DNA of 64,000 nt. Origin: Anniella stebbinsi (Eukaryota > Chordata > Lepidosauria > Squamata > Anniellidae). Positions 33,103-42,971 of this stretch are shown here, one piece after another. The notes beneath the pieces are model-generated. The model searched no databases. It had not been told where the DNA came from and was given only the letters and a program-made list of their open reading frames with translations. The position numbers and the translations under genes were made by a program. How positions within the stretch are numbered: the first letter of the stretch is position 1; every line of letters starts with the position of its first letter. The stretch is taken from positions 32,370,001-32,434,000 of the forward strand of contig JARDYH010000005.1 in assembly GCA_029215795.1 (NCBI GenBank). The letters are read 5' to 3'.

Positions 33103-33801
33103 TTATAATTTGAGCCAAGGATATGGGCTAGATTGTCTTTGCTTTTTAGAAGCCTTGAAAAAATCAACGGGTGTCACACTTGGGGGGCTTTTTAGTTGTT
33201 CTAAAACGTCTCTATTGGCAGGATTGCCGACTACAGAAGTTGGAACATTTAACTCAGCCAGGGATCTCAGAAAAACATCCCAACCTTTAGGGAGACGCTT
33301 GGAGGGCATTGCATGTTGTTGGGTAATCCCCCTGACCAAATCCAGCATATTGGAACCGGTTACAGCATCCCCTTTGTACACGAAGGACCCTTTGTCATTC
33401 CAGGATGTAATACTATTGTTCTGCTTCATTTTGTTTAACAGCAGCCTGGCATTGTTCTTAGATCTAGCAGGGAGGCTGTCCAGTACTTCTTGAAACACCC
33501 TGTCAGTATTTACTGCTGTTGTTGTTTCCTCAGAGGTCTGCTGTGGTTGCGTCAGAAACAGGCTTAGGTTTTCTTTCTCTGTCTCCTTCTGTCTTAGGTG
33601 TGTTAGGTATTTTTGAAGCAGAGCATCGTAGCGTTTAGCCTTCTCATATTCTGTCAAGTCAGATCTTTGAAGAATCCCCTTCATCTCAGTATCTAAGGAG
33701 TAGATTGTAGCAGTTCTGATGTTTTCCTCCTTAGGGGAAATCCCTTTTAATTGTTCCAGCTGATGGCTAGGGACCAAATACATCTTTTCGGCATACTCCA
33801 T
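33103..33801 (-). CDS. Conserved Polinton protein of unknown function (232 aa)
   Basis: Intact leftward frame, last gene of the leftward block. The N-terminal half is helical and charged, with likely coiled-coil (EYEKAKRYDALLQKYLTHL). The C-terminal part has ARLLLNKMKQN followed by a compact segment ending LAELNVPTSVVGNPANRD. I do not recognise a domain. Proteins with this opening occur next to the packaging ATPase in vertebrate Polintons as I recall, so a virion or packaging role is possible. An AATAAA on the minus strand (33,071-33,076) lies just downstream. Confidence 0.7.
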   Translation of the reverse strand: MEYAEKMYLVPSHQLEQLKGISPKEENIRTATIYSLDTEMKGILQRSDLTEYEKAKRYDALLQKYLTHLRQKETEKENLSLFLTQPQQTSEETTTAVNTDRVFQEVLDSLPARSKNNARLLLNKMKQNNSITSWNDKGSFVYKGDAVTGSNMLDLVRGITQQHAMPSKRLPKGWDVFLRSLAELNVPTSVVGNPANRDVLEQLKSPPSVTPVDFFKASKKQRQSSPYPWLKL

Positions 33802-34172
33802 TACTGGCTACTTAAAAGGCCGGTTAGCAGAGGGATGGCAAAACTTAACAATGGTGCAATGAACCCCCCAGACTGCTTAACCAAATGCCTCTTCCTTTTT
33901 AAAGAGATTCTTTTGTTGCCCAGGCTTTTGATAAAGCGACTTCTTTTTTTTAAGACACGTACCTGGTGGGGAGACAGCGGTATGTTGCCTTTTAAAGTAT
34001 TGAGTGCAATTTCAGAGAGGGCTGCTATAAAATCATCCGATGCTGTGCTTACAATGGCTTTCCTCTGGCGTGGTGTGGCCTTAATAAAAAGTTTTATGAG
34101 GGCCAGATTTCTCTTTACACGCTTGGACATGTTTCCAGGCCAAGGAGACAGCGGCAATAGAATGCAAACCAC
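33801..34172 (-). CDS. Small basic protein with hydrophobic C-terminus
   Basis: Up to 123 residues; the more likely start is the internal ATG at 34,130 (MSKRVKRNLALIK), giving 109 residues. It is rich in lysine and arginine, with a helical core (FIAALSEIALNTL) and a hydrophobic tail (FIAPLLSFAIPLLTGLL) that could be a membrane anchor or amphipathic helix. It abuts the ATPase gene upstream and the 232-residue gene downstream. Function unknown; a small virion or membrane-associated protein is a guess. Confidence 0.6.
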   Translation of the reverse strand: MVCILLPLSPWPGNMSKRVKRNLALIKLFIKATPRQRKAIVSTASDDFIAALSEIALNTLKGNIPLSPHQVRVLKKRSRFIKSLGNKRISLKRKRHLVKQSGGFIAPLLSFAIPLLTGLLSSQ

Positions 34173-34852
34173 TACTGTCTGCTCCTTTTGTAACCAGGTG
34201 TGGCTTTTTTCATAGTATATACCACAGGCCAGTCTGGTGGAAAAATCCCTGTTCTCAACCTGTAAGATTCAGGGGTGGTTGTGTTTAAATCCACCAACAG
34301 ATAGCCGTAGGGTTTAAATGTGGCATCGTGGAAGGCTTCCATGAAATAGCGGACATTTCCTGGGAACATCTGACGAGCCAGAGTCGCTATCTGCAATTTG
34401 TCCCTGGGGCTTTTGAATAATACCATGTATTTTGCATTTAGACTAATGGTGCGGTTGCTTTTTCCTTTGCAAAAAATATTCTGCGTAATGAAAATGATGC
34501 TCAAGTTCCGGTGGTGTACATACTGTGTAAATGCTTTTTGAATTTCTTGGCTATTAGAGGCAGAGTCCATAAGATCATCCATAATTAAAAGATTTGTTTT
34601 ATTGACAGGCAAAAGTTCATCATCATCAAGCTTTTCAGGCATTCCCTCCATAAATTTAATAAAAGGATATCTACATAGCAGTTCTTTGTACAATGGTTGC
34701 CAACAGCTATAACACCACACTATATTTTCAGGCGTCATTGAGAGCAGGGTATGAGCATTGTCCAGCAAATTTTTAATAAAATAGCTTTTACCACAGTTGC
34801 TCGGCCCTGCCAGAATGGCCGAGAATGGATGTTGCCACCTGTGATCCATCAA
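34172..34852 (-). CDS. ATP: FtsK/HerA-type genome-packaging ATPase
   Basis: A 226-residue intact protein. Walker A is AGPSNCGKS (residues 15-23), Walker B is NLLIMDDL (87-94), and a sensor-like strand ends in TQN (about 123-125). This combination marks the packaging ATPase shared by Polintons, adintoviruses and large DNA viruses, which pumps DNA into the capsid. The ATG overlaps the polymerase stop by four bases (ATGA), suggesting coupled expression. Confidence 0.92.
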   Translation of the reverse strand: MMDHRWQHPFSAILAGPSNCGKSYFIKNLLDNAHTLLSMTPENIVWCYSCWQPLYKELLCRYPFIKFMEGMPEKLDDDELLPVNKTNLLIMDDLMDSASNSQEIQKAFTQYVHHRNLSIIFITQNIFCKGKSNRTISLNAKYMVLFKSPRDKLQIATLARQMFPGNVRYFMEAFHDATFKPYGYLLVDLNTTTPESYRLRTGIFPPDWPVVYTMKKATPGYKRSRQ

Positions 34853-37800
34853 AAGCCGTAAGGAAGAGTGTTAAATCCCTCTGTGATGACCCTCTTATCA
34901 TACACCACTCTGAGTGTTTTTTTAAGGATACCTGACTCGATAAGCCACTGCTTTTTATTCCGCACAATGGCCCCTTGCTGGACTACAATTTCTTTCAGAT
35001 TTGATTCTGTGCGATAATCTAAGACAAGCTCCTTCAAAGTGTCAAAGTTGATCTTTTCCGAGTTGGAGAAGTTCAGAGTAATGCCTTTGACCTTGACACA
35101 AAACTTGCCAGAGGATAAATGATAAGCATATGTCTTAGGACCACCCGACACAAACTCAGTGATGAACTGTTCTGGTGGGATCTCACTGGTCAGGTCTCCT
35201 AAGAAGTCGCCCAGAGGTGGATTTGGTTCCCCTTTCCGACTCACAAATATCACAGAATCTGTGTCATGGTATAAGCATCTATCTTGCAGCACATCTAACA
35301 AGTTGTACAATTCTAAACGAGCATAAGCAGTTGTAAAAGAGGCTATCACGACATTAGTCTTACCCGGTTGTGTGTGGAGACCTTTTGCATGTCTCCAGGA
35401 TACACTCACTGTATCGTCATCTATAATTTCAAAGTTTGAAACCTCATAGCGTGGAGAAAAGGCATAAGCCAAAAGCTCAGCTGGCTCCCTCACAATAGAG
35501 GTATTCATTAAGTTTGGGCGTTGGCCAAATTTACCCCACAAAGAATTGAGGAACAGCTTTGCAATTTGACGCTTTGCGGGGTTCACAGCAATCTCCTGTG
35601 GCCGTAATTTCACACCCTCTTTCTCAAAGAAATCATTAACATATTTTGTCTTTTTCTCCTCATCTGTACACCAAGAGGGGTACCCAGATGCCTCTTGCTT
35701 CTGGCACAGGTGCAGTTTGATATAATCTGAAAACAATTGATCAGATTTTTCTTCAACCAAATTTCATAAATGGTCAGCACTTTGTAGCCCTTCTCCAATG
35801 CTTTCAGCAATTCAACAGTACACCACGTTCCTTCAATAGCCCTTTCATCATCTCTGTGGGCACAATGTGTCTGTTGTTTAGTCTCGGTACATGTACGACA
35901 TAATGGGAACATGAGTTTTCCACCCACCCTGACAGGCAACACAGGGAAAAGAAGGCCGCGTGGAGGGAGCATTTTAACTTTCGCAAGGCCGAAATAGCTA
36001 GAGAGTGGTCCAAAGTCCCTATAAATTATTTTGGGGTGTCCAATGGGGTATACTTTTGTTTTGTTCACAAACGGGTACAGACTGGTAAAGTCATAATAGT
36101 GAATTTGCTCATCAGCCTTTGGCTTATAATAGAGGCAGATGGCATTTGTTCTTCCCCCAAACAGAGAATCTCTAGGCTGTAGAGGCTGAGGCAGGCCCTT
36201 CTCACTTAGGAACTCTCCGAGTTCCCCATCAGATTCCACCATCTCCTTCCACTCATGCTCCCAAAGGGTTCTGACATTGAACCCCTGCCTTCTGAGATAG
36301 TCAGCTTTGTTTTGTGTACGGTAATTCAGATCCCGATAACTTGTGTCCGTCATCGGATTTCGCCCGGCCTCATTGTAGCAAATTGAGCAACCGTGAAAAA
36401 AGCAGCTGTTAAACACGAAGGCTGTTCTACAACCATCAATTTCTGCATATCCATCAAGGAAATAAGGGCCTACTTTTCGCTCCCCACCTTTCAGCGCGTG
36501 TTGAATCTCAATACCTTCCTTGTGTTCTAGATACATCAACCACTGTATTGAAGGTGTAGAATGTCTCTTTATCTGTCTATGGTAGTTGTCATGTGGGATA
36601 AGTGCGATGCTGTTTTCTTTTAAAAACATGTGTCTAAACATGACCATGCAGACACTGGCTAGAGTGAGGCATTGGAAAGGGTCAATACCTGTTGCAGATG
36701 ATCCATCCCCAGATGTCATGCGTATGATTTCTTCTCGGTACAGGATGCAGGCCTTTCTCAGAATTTTAACATCTTGCTTGCAGTAGTACGTGAGCTCTTT
36801 TTGCAGGTTAAAAATGTTGTTTTGATTGTCCCTATACCACGAGAGAAACTCGGCTCTCTCACCAGGCATCATGCTGTCAGCCCCGTACTGATCAATGCTG
36901 GGCATAGGACCCACATAATCCCAGTTTTCAGCGGTGTTGAAAAAATGTGGGAAATACCCTTTGCACCCCTCAAAACCCATGGCTTGTGGCAATTTGGACA
37001 GTTTCATGGGCAAGAAGTTCAGGCTGTCTATAAATCGTATTCCAAGCTTCTTCACCGTCACACACATTAGCTTGCCTCCCTGGGTGATAAGATCCACATC
37101 CATCTTTTCTGCAATGAGCTGTCTAACTATGAAATAACTGTCATAACCCCTTGCGTTGTGGGCCATAAAAGTCCAACCCCTGTACTTTTTGTCAATAAAC
37201 CTTTTGACAAAGTCAGAGGTGCAACCTTCCCCTTTGAACTCCCATGCATCTGCTTCATTGAGACCCATTGCGAAAATGTAGTTGGGCGAGTGGATCCCCG
37301 TTTCCTGAGTGCTTTCAAAGTCATAAAAAATGTATTTATCAGAAATTTCTGATCGCTTGACAGTCGGCATGAAGCACCGGTGACTGTTTATATCCCCAAC
37401 AGGCTTTTCGCACTGCTTGCAGCACTTCACCTTGCATTTGTGTTTTTTGGGGACATAGGATGCGCAAGTCTCGCACAAGATTTTAGATTTACAGTCCACC
37501 TTCTTTAGAGCAGCCAAAGCACTGTGTCTCTCTAAGCATTCTCTGGATCTACAGAATAACTTGCAAGAAGGACACCGCACCTCTTGCACTGGCTCGCAAA
37601 GGGTCTCTAAACATAAACGGCATAAATATTTGCATTTGTGACTATGGCTGTATACGTTGCCGCAGACGCTACAATAATTTTTACTACCAAAGAATGCTTT
37701 GGCGTTTAGAATCCCATAGTAATGCTCATCGTGCAGCAGTAGGTGAAAAGTTTGGGTGTGTACAGGGTCTCCAGTCCTGAATATCTCCCAGCCCTTAGTC

Positions 37801-39351
37801 CCGTGCAGGACCACGGCGATATTTACTTTGAAATGCCTTTCAAAGGCAGTCACATCACTCAGCATTATCTTGTCATCTTCGGGAAACCCAAGCTCTCTAT
37901 ACAGCTGCCTCGCCCCATCTATTAACTCCCCAAAGGTGGGTCTTTGTGGGGCCATAACTGCCAAGAGACTCCCACCAAAACACAGATTGCTACCAGTACT
38001 GTTTAGATCCGCTAAAAAACGCCTTTTCTTTTGCACTAACTGGCTGTGAAGCAGAGTACTTATAACTCTACGGCCCCGTCCTCCACTGTTACGGATAACC
38101 CATACATTTAAGCGCAATGTCCCATGAAGGTGGATCTCTGCATTGCTCTGCATAAGGTTTGCGAGGTTGTCCATCAGATCTGAAGCATGCAGGCCCCCCC
38201 TGACCCTCCTCACAGTGAAGAGAGCGTCATTTAGTCCTCCGCCATCTAGACGTAATTGAACAAAATCCTCATCATGTAACCTCACGTAAAGATCATCAAG
38301 CAGGCCCTGTACAGCCTCTTGGATTGCCTCTTGCACCAGCAGTGGATGGTTTAATTGCTCCAGGTTGGCAAACCTGAAGGTTTCTCCGTATCGAGAAACG
38401 GGTTGGCGTGGTGAATGCCACTCCCAACTATTCAACCTCTCCAGATAAACTCTTGGCAATTCATTGGGAGTTAGAGGGTGTTCCTCCTGGGTTTCTGGGG
38501 TGCCTAGTCCGGGGTCTGTAGGGGATTCATCCGCACTCAGAATGGCTGACCCCTCAGCCTCTAAACCAGTCATCTGGGTGGGTTGTGGGGGGTCCACATT
38601 GCAGGCAGTGGTCGGAGAGGCCTTTGGAGCCCTAGTGTCTCTGATTTGTCTTAAAAGTTTTAACAGCGAGGGGCTTCTTTTCACCCCTACTTTCATACGT
38701 TTAGCATTCCTAATACGCTTTGACATGTATTTTAATGCTAGCTCTTTGTGTGTGCGGCTACGTTTCTTCAGCCGTCCTGCTCCTTGCTGCCTGTCCAAAC
38801 CTTTTTGTATGACAGAAATTTTAGCCTGGGCAGCTTTCACATATTTTTTTAAGGCATGGGGTCTCAGTAAGCCGGCACTCAAAGATGCCATAACATCTTG
38901 CATGAGCTTTGCAAGCGAGTCATTATAAGAAGTAGAAGAAGGGACAGCAAGGACCAGCTTCTGTTTTTTAAGTGGTGATGTTTCTAAAGTGTTCGCTGTG
39001 AGGTGTTTGAGTTTTCTTTTTGCTTTACCGTGTCCTCCGGGTCTGTCACTCTTTGAAGCTTGGGGGTCCTCTTGTGGCTTTGGTGGCATCCGTGGTGATG
39101 GTGGTTTATTTTTTGAAGTTTGGGGGTCATCATGTGCCTTTGGCGATGGCTCACTTTTTGAATCTTGAGGTGCGGGGCCTGGTTGTTTTAAAAAAATAAA
39201 CATTAAGCATTTACAAAAATATTCATGACAGTCTGTCTAACAAAATAACCCAAAAATAATCATGTTTGTCTTTACCTTGGTTTTTAGTGTGTGAAGCCCC
39301 CGGTATGGTTCTCTGGCTCACCGGTAGAACATTTTTCTTTGGGGAAGACAT
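34849..39351 (-). CDS. POLB: Protein-primed-type DNA polymerase B (one frameshift)
   Basis: Replicative polymerase. The large frame (39,203 down to ~35,750) has a basic, Pro-rich N-terminus (1-280), a Cys/His-rich zinc region (511-612), exonuclease motifs DFE (~628-630), HNARGYDS (682-689) and YCKQD (~807-811), a DGY...FFHGC segment (~917-939) and polymerase motif A YDFTSLYP (1037-1044). A second frame (35,760-34,849) continues with motif B (LFLNSLWGKFG) and motif C (YHDTDSV). The frames switch near 35,740-35,770 beside an A-run, consistent with a one-base indel or a sequencing error. A short upstream exon (39,351-39,276) joins in phase across a 97-nt intron (39,179-39,275). All catalytic motifs remain. 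It may be inactive as it stands. Confidence 0.93.
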
Positions 39352-39496
39352 TTCACGATCTGTAAAACACAAGTATTTTGAGTATGCAACTGTGGCCAGT
39401 CCCCTTGGGGCATGTTGAGACCTGCCCGCATGAGACCAGATACAATACAAAGAGTGGGCAATTCCTTGATCATTTTTCACTATACCGCCAAGGGCA
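39352..39496. promoter_or_regulatory. Intergenic stretch between polymerase exon and BCL-2-like gene
   Basis: The two genes are divergent here. On the minus strand CTTGTGTTTTACAG at ~39,360-39,373 is a good splice acceptor just before the polymerase exon. Upstream of the BCL-2-like ATG the context AAGGGCAATGG is a fair Kozak match; no clear TATA is seen. Confidence 0.45.
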
Positions 39497-40121
39497 ATGG
39501 CTCCTGTATCGTTTGATTATATTTACAAATGCTTTGAAAATTATTTGAACTGCACTTCTGGACAAACATCTCAACACAGAACACCCCTGATTTTACAGAA
39601 ACTTACCTCAACAAATCACGATTTTGCTGACAAGGAGCTATGGTCACTTACGGACACTCTTGAACTTAATTCTGTGGATGATGCCTGTAGAATTTTCAAT
39701 CTTGTGATGGAAGGGGAATTTGCTGATGGAGAAATAATTTGGGGACGTATTTTAACCATTTTTCTGTTTGGGGGCATTCTCGTAAAGAAACTACAAACTC
39801 GCGGAATTCCTATGACTCATGAAAACACCAGGAAGATGGCTAAATTCATGACAGAATATATACTCAACACCAAGGCACAGTGGATCAATGAAAATGGAGG
39901 CTGGGTATGTCTCCTTTGTGAAATTGTGTGAAAGACAAACTGTGCTAATGCTGTACTTCTTAACCAAAACTGTTTTATTCTCTTTATCACAGGAAAATGG
40001 TTTTTTAAGCACGCTTAAGATCAAGAAACCACCCTATCGGATGAGTGCAAAATGCCTGGCTGTTTTTGTTACATGTTGCACTCTGAAATGGCTATTTTTT
40101 ACTGCTGTGTCTGTGTATTAA
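39497..40121 (+). CDS. BCL-2-like anti-apoptotic protein, two exons, tail-anchored
   Basis: Inferred exons 39,497-39,904 and 39,993-40,121, joined in phase across an 88-nt intron (TGG|GTATGT to TATCACAG|GAA), give 178 residues. BH1 is clear at ~71-95 (DGEIIWGRIL, then FGG), with the WGR and FGG signatures. BH2 is at ~126-136 (QWINENGGW). The intron follows the BH2 tryptophan codon directly, the intron site conserved in cellular BCL2-family genes. Exon 2 encodes a basic stretch and a ~20-residue hydrophobic tail, a classic outer-mitochondrial/ER anchor. The BH3 region (~47-60) is poorly conserved. Expected role: blocking host cell death, as viral BCL-2 proteins do. Without splicing the frame ends at 39,931. 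Confidence 0.9.
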
Positions 40122-41110
40122 AATACATATTTTGGGTTTGTTTAATTACTACTTTATTCAATGTAACGAAAATGTGTTGAACTGTACCAAAAAGGCCGCT
40201 GCATGGTAAAACCACTGGGGTTGTGAATTACCTTAAAACAAAAAAGTGAGGAACTTGGGTTTTAATTAAAGTGGCAGCATGCTTATAGCACCAATTTATA
40301 ACCCAGCTTATAGCCCCAATTTTAAAAGATTCATAGTGATAAATGTAAAACACCTTACATTTAAGTAAAAGTATCTACATTCTCTTGAATACACCCCAGT
40401 CATCAATCATCCCAGTCATCTGCTTGGACCAATTCTTTTTATCATGTAAAAGAACGAGTTTCTACCCCCAATCAAAACACTGTCAAACCAATCAAAATTA
40501 AAACAAGCTTGTATTTAGGATATTTAACTGTGATAAATAAGCAGAAACAATTTCTTTTTAAAAAGTCAGTTGAAGCAATAGACAAAACCACTCACCATTT
40601 TTCATGCAGGATAACTTCTGATTCCTCCAGAAACCAACGGCGACTAGCCCCTTGTGCTCTGTGTCTTTATACAGCTTCAGCTCAGGATGCAGCCCCTCTG
40701 CCTAGGCTTTCTAGTCCCTCATTGGCTGATTTAAAATATTCACCATCTTCAGGACCCTCAAGGTGTAAGCATTTGTAATGAAAATAGCTCCATTGCCACC
40801 CCTTAATTGTCAGATCCTGGCATCCCACACAACAGTGATAGGATTGTGTCCTAGGGGCCTGGAAAAATGTCCCAGGTGCTACCATAGCCAAACCCTTCAT
40901 TGTTTAACTCCTGACACCTCGCCCAGCCCTGGTGGTATTATGTCTTGGAAAAATGCCCCGGGTCATAGACCCTGCCGCCCCACCCCACCCAATGGTAATA
41001 GGATTATGTGTGGTGGAAAAAAATATAATCATCCCTTTGCTTGCAAACAGCTCTGCTTTTCTTTATTTTTTGATTCCCAATGATGCAAAACACTTTAACA
41101 ATGAAGGAAT
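40122..41110. other. Polinton intergenic region with a leftward promoter
   Basis: No long gene. A minus-strand TATAAAG (40,665-40,671) is followed 60 nt later by an ATG at 40,605 and a strong donor (AATG|GTGAGT, exon end 40,596). That phase fits splicing to the polymerase exon at 39,359. A minus-strand AATAAA (41,062-41,067) serves the gene that ends at 41,111. Nothing is recognised in 40,700-41,050. Confidence 0.5.
40596..40671 (-). promoter_or_regulatory. TATA promoter and short leader exon, probably for polymerase
   Basis: TATAAAG at 40,665-40,671 and a candidate ten-base coding start (40,605-40,596) ending in a consensus splice donor, GTGAGT. Joining to 39,359 keeps the polymerase frame open through its upstream exon. 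This is inferred from splice signals and phase only. Confidence 0.45.
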
Positions 41111-42251
41111 TTATACAGAATTTCTAAAAACTGCATTTACAGTGGTGAGAAATGACTTATAGTGCCGATTTTTGATTACCCGTTCTACATGTTGAAGATA
41201 GGTATGGTCAGATGGCTTCATAATTTTTTCAAGCTGAGTACGTGGATTTACAGATCTACTAATCTCTGTAGTCAGAATTAAGACCTGGTCCACGTTCTCT
41301 GAGGTCAAAGCAAGACATTTTAGAGAATAAGCAATGAGGATAACAATATGCAACACAGGCTGAAACCACAGTTTTGCACAAAGAATGCGTAATTTCTGGG
41401 AAATGTCCATTTCTGTCCATGTTGTACATTCGTGAGAGCTCTGCCCGGGTGCTTGAATAGTACAACCAATACAGCTCTCATACAGATACTGATTTAGGCA
41501 GTGTTTCAAAATGCCATAAATGGTGGCTCTGACAATGCCACGCATAGCTCCGCGTCGCTGTCTTGGTAAAATATACTGTGCTTCATCAATTTGTAGTCCA
41601 AGAAGATTTTTCAGTGTGAGATGAGCAGGCTGGTTGGTTGCCAACGCTTCAGGAGCCTAAAAGATATTTTAAAATTATTAACATTATTTTTTGGGAAAAC
41701 TTTTTATACAGGACACAGACACACAGACACACAGACTCCCACACACACACACACACACACACACACCTGAATGTGAATGTTGCCTGCAGAAGCCACGTTC
41801 CAGAGTTCTGTAGGTGACGGTTGTGCATTAGTGCTGCCAGACTTTTCAGATTCTTGAGCTGCTCCAGTATCTGCAGCTGGCTCCTGGAAAGTTAAGAAGA
41901 CTTGTAATCTTCTTTAAACCTTACAAGCGGTTTCCCACACAAATAGCCCCCAGAAAAAGGTGTAAAAAGCTGTTTTACCTGCATTATAGAGTTTTCTAAG
42001 GAAATTGAATCCAATAAGCTTTGCCATATATCCGCGATATCTTTCTCTTCCTCCTCTGGGGTCTTTGTTGGTGGGAACTGTTCATCGTCAGAGCTGGTAC
42101 TGATATACCGCTTTCTGGGTTTAGGCCTGCCTGGCGCCATCGGGGTAGAAAATTCCGTAGGCCTCATCGGGGTGCTGGGGGATTCCATGTTCTTCCAAAA
42201 ATCAGCAACTGTGACCGACGGCTTGCCCCGGCTGTCTGAAAAGCACAGCAC
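41111..42251 (-). CDS. Three-exon protein with TIR-encoded N-terminus and CCHC-type motif
   Basis: Inferred exons 42,251-41,979, 41,883-41,767 and 41,656-41,111, all phase 0, with introns of 95 and 110 nt ending in good acceptors, give about 311 residues. Residues 1-47 are encoded in the terminal repeat and equal those of the gene at 27,834. Then come an acidic Ser/Asp/Glu stretch (STSSDDEQF, TPEEEEKDI), a hydrophilic exon 2, and a globular helical exon 3 with a possible zinc site (C-x2-C-x9-H-x-C, from CIGC to HEC). I do not recognise the family. Its position suggests an early regulatory role. An (AC)n tract lies inside intron 2. Confidence 0.6.
41740..41766. repeat. (AC)n microsatellite in an intron
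   Basis: Read on the minus strand it forms the GTGTGTGT donor side of intron 2 of the three-exon gene. Confidence 0.9.
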
Positions 42252-42347
42252 GCCCTGTCCTAGTGTTGGGGGCTCTGAAACCTCTTCCTATTGGCCAGGG
42301 GGCAGGTCACGAGCTATTCCTTAGCCAACCGCTGAGGGGCTGTGGGG

Positions 42348-42452
42348 AGACATGCCTGGGCATGTTCCTGCAGACGTGTCACCCAGACGGCCCCCGTGTT
42401 ATTCCTTAGCCAACCGCTGAGGGGCTGTGGGGAGACATGCCTGGACATGTTC
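42348..42452 (-). promoter_or_regulatory. Mirror pair of p53-family response elements, right repeat
   Basis: The same two 20-bp sites as in the left repeat, at 42,348-42,367 and 42,433-42,452, upstream of the leftward gene that starts at 42,251. Confidence 0.75.
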
Positions 42453-42925
42453 CTACAGAACGTGTCACCCAGAGGGGCCCGTGTTACTGTTGAACCGTTT
42501 CCGGCCACCTGGGTTTTGTTTACATTCGGCACTACCGGTTCCGGCCACCTGGCATTTGTTTACCTATGTCACTTCCGGTTCCGGCCACAAGAGGGGGTTG
42601 CATACCTACGTCACTACCGGTTCCGGCCACCTGGCATTTGTTTACCTATGTCACTTCCGGTTCCGGCCACAAGAGGGGGTTGCATACCTACGTCATTACC
42701 GGTTCCGGCCACCTGGCATTTGTTTACCTATGTCACTTCCGGTTCCGGCCACAAGAGGGGGTTGCATACCTACGTCACTTCCGGTTCCGGTCACATGGCA
42801 TTTGTTTACATTCGTCACTTCCGGTCACGTGGGTTTGTTTACTTCCGGTTACGTGGTCTTGTTTTGACAGGTGGTGACGTCACTTCCGGCAGCATGGCTT
42901 TGTTTACTTCCGGTCACGTGACCTC

Positions 42926-42933
42926 ATTTGCAT
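42926..42933 (-). promoter_or_regulatory. Octamer (POU/Oct-1) site near the right tip
   Basis: ATTTGCAT on the plus strand, the mirror of 27,152-27,159. Confidence 0.7.
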
Positions 42934-42965
42934 AATTTTGACAGCAAGTAGGGCCTATAACTACT

Positions 42966-42971
42966 ACTGAG
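42966..42971. repeat. Polinton target-site duplication, right
   Basis: ACTGAG, matching 27,114-27,119. Confidence 0.95.

Larger units (their letters stand above)
27120..42965. mobile_element. Complete Polinton/Maverick (adintovirus-like) element
   Basis: The 15,846-bp element is bounded by a perfect 6-bp duplication, ACTGAG (27,114-27,119 and 42,966-42,971), the length made by Polinton integrases. Both tips read AGTAGTTATAGGCCC inward and begin 855-bp inverted repeats. Hallmark genes are all present: chromodomain integrase, protein-primed-type DNA polymerase B, packaging ATPase, adenain-like protease, and major and minor jelly-roll capsid candidates. Extra genes include a BCL-2 homologue and two spliced early-type genes. 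Short inferred introns of 87-110 nt occur in the early and polymerase genes and none in the structural genes. The only clear lesion I see is one frameshift in the polymerase. Confidence 0.97.
42111..42965 (-). repeat. Polinton right terminal inverted repeat (855 bp)
   Basis: Mirror of 27,120-27,974. It carries the same regulatory motifs and the first 47 codons of a different, leftward gene. The match stops abruptly after the codons for KPRK. Confidence 0.97.

Noticed and set aside
39888..40121. Separate 77-codon gene overlapping the BCL-2-like gene
   Set aside because: Its 3' part is exon 2 of the BCL-2-like gene; the upstream part is intron sequence read in another frame.
27834..42251. LxCxE retinoblastoma-binding motif in the Polinton early-type proteins
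   Set aside because: I looked because small DNA tumour viruses often have one, but found no intact L-x-C-x-E in these proteins.
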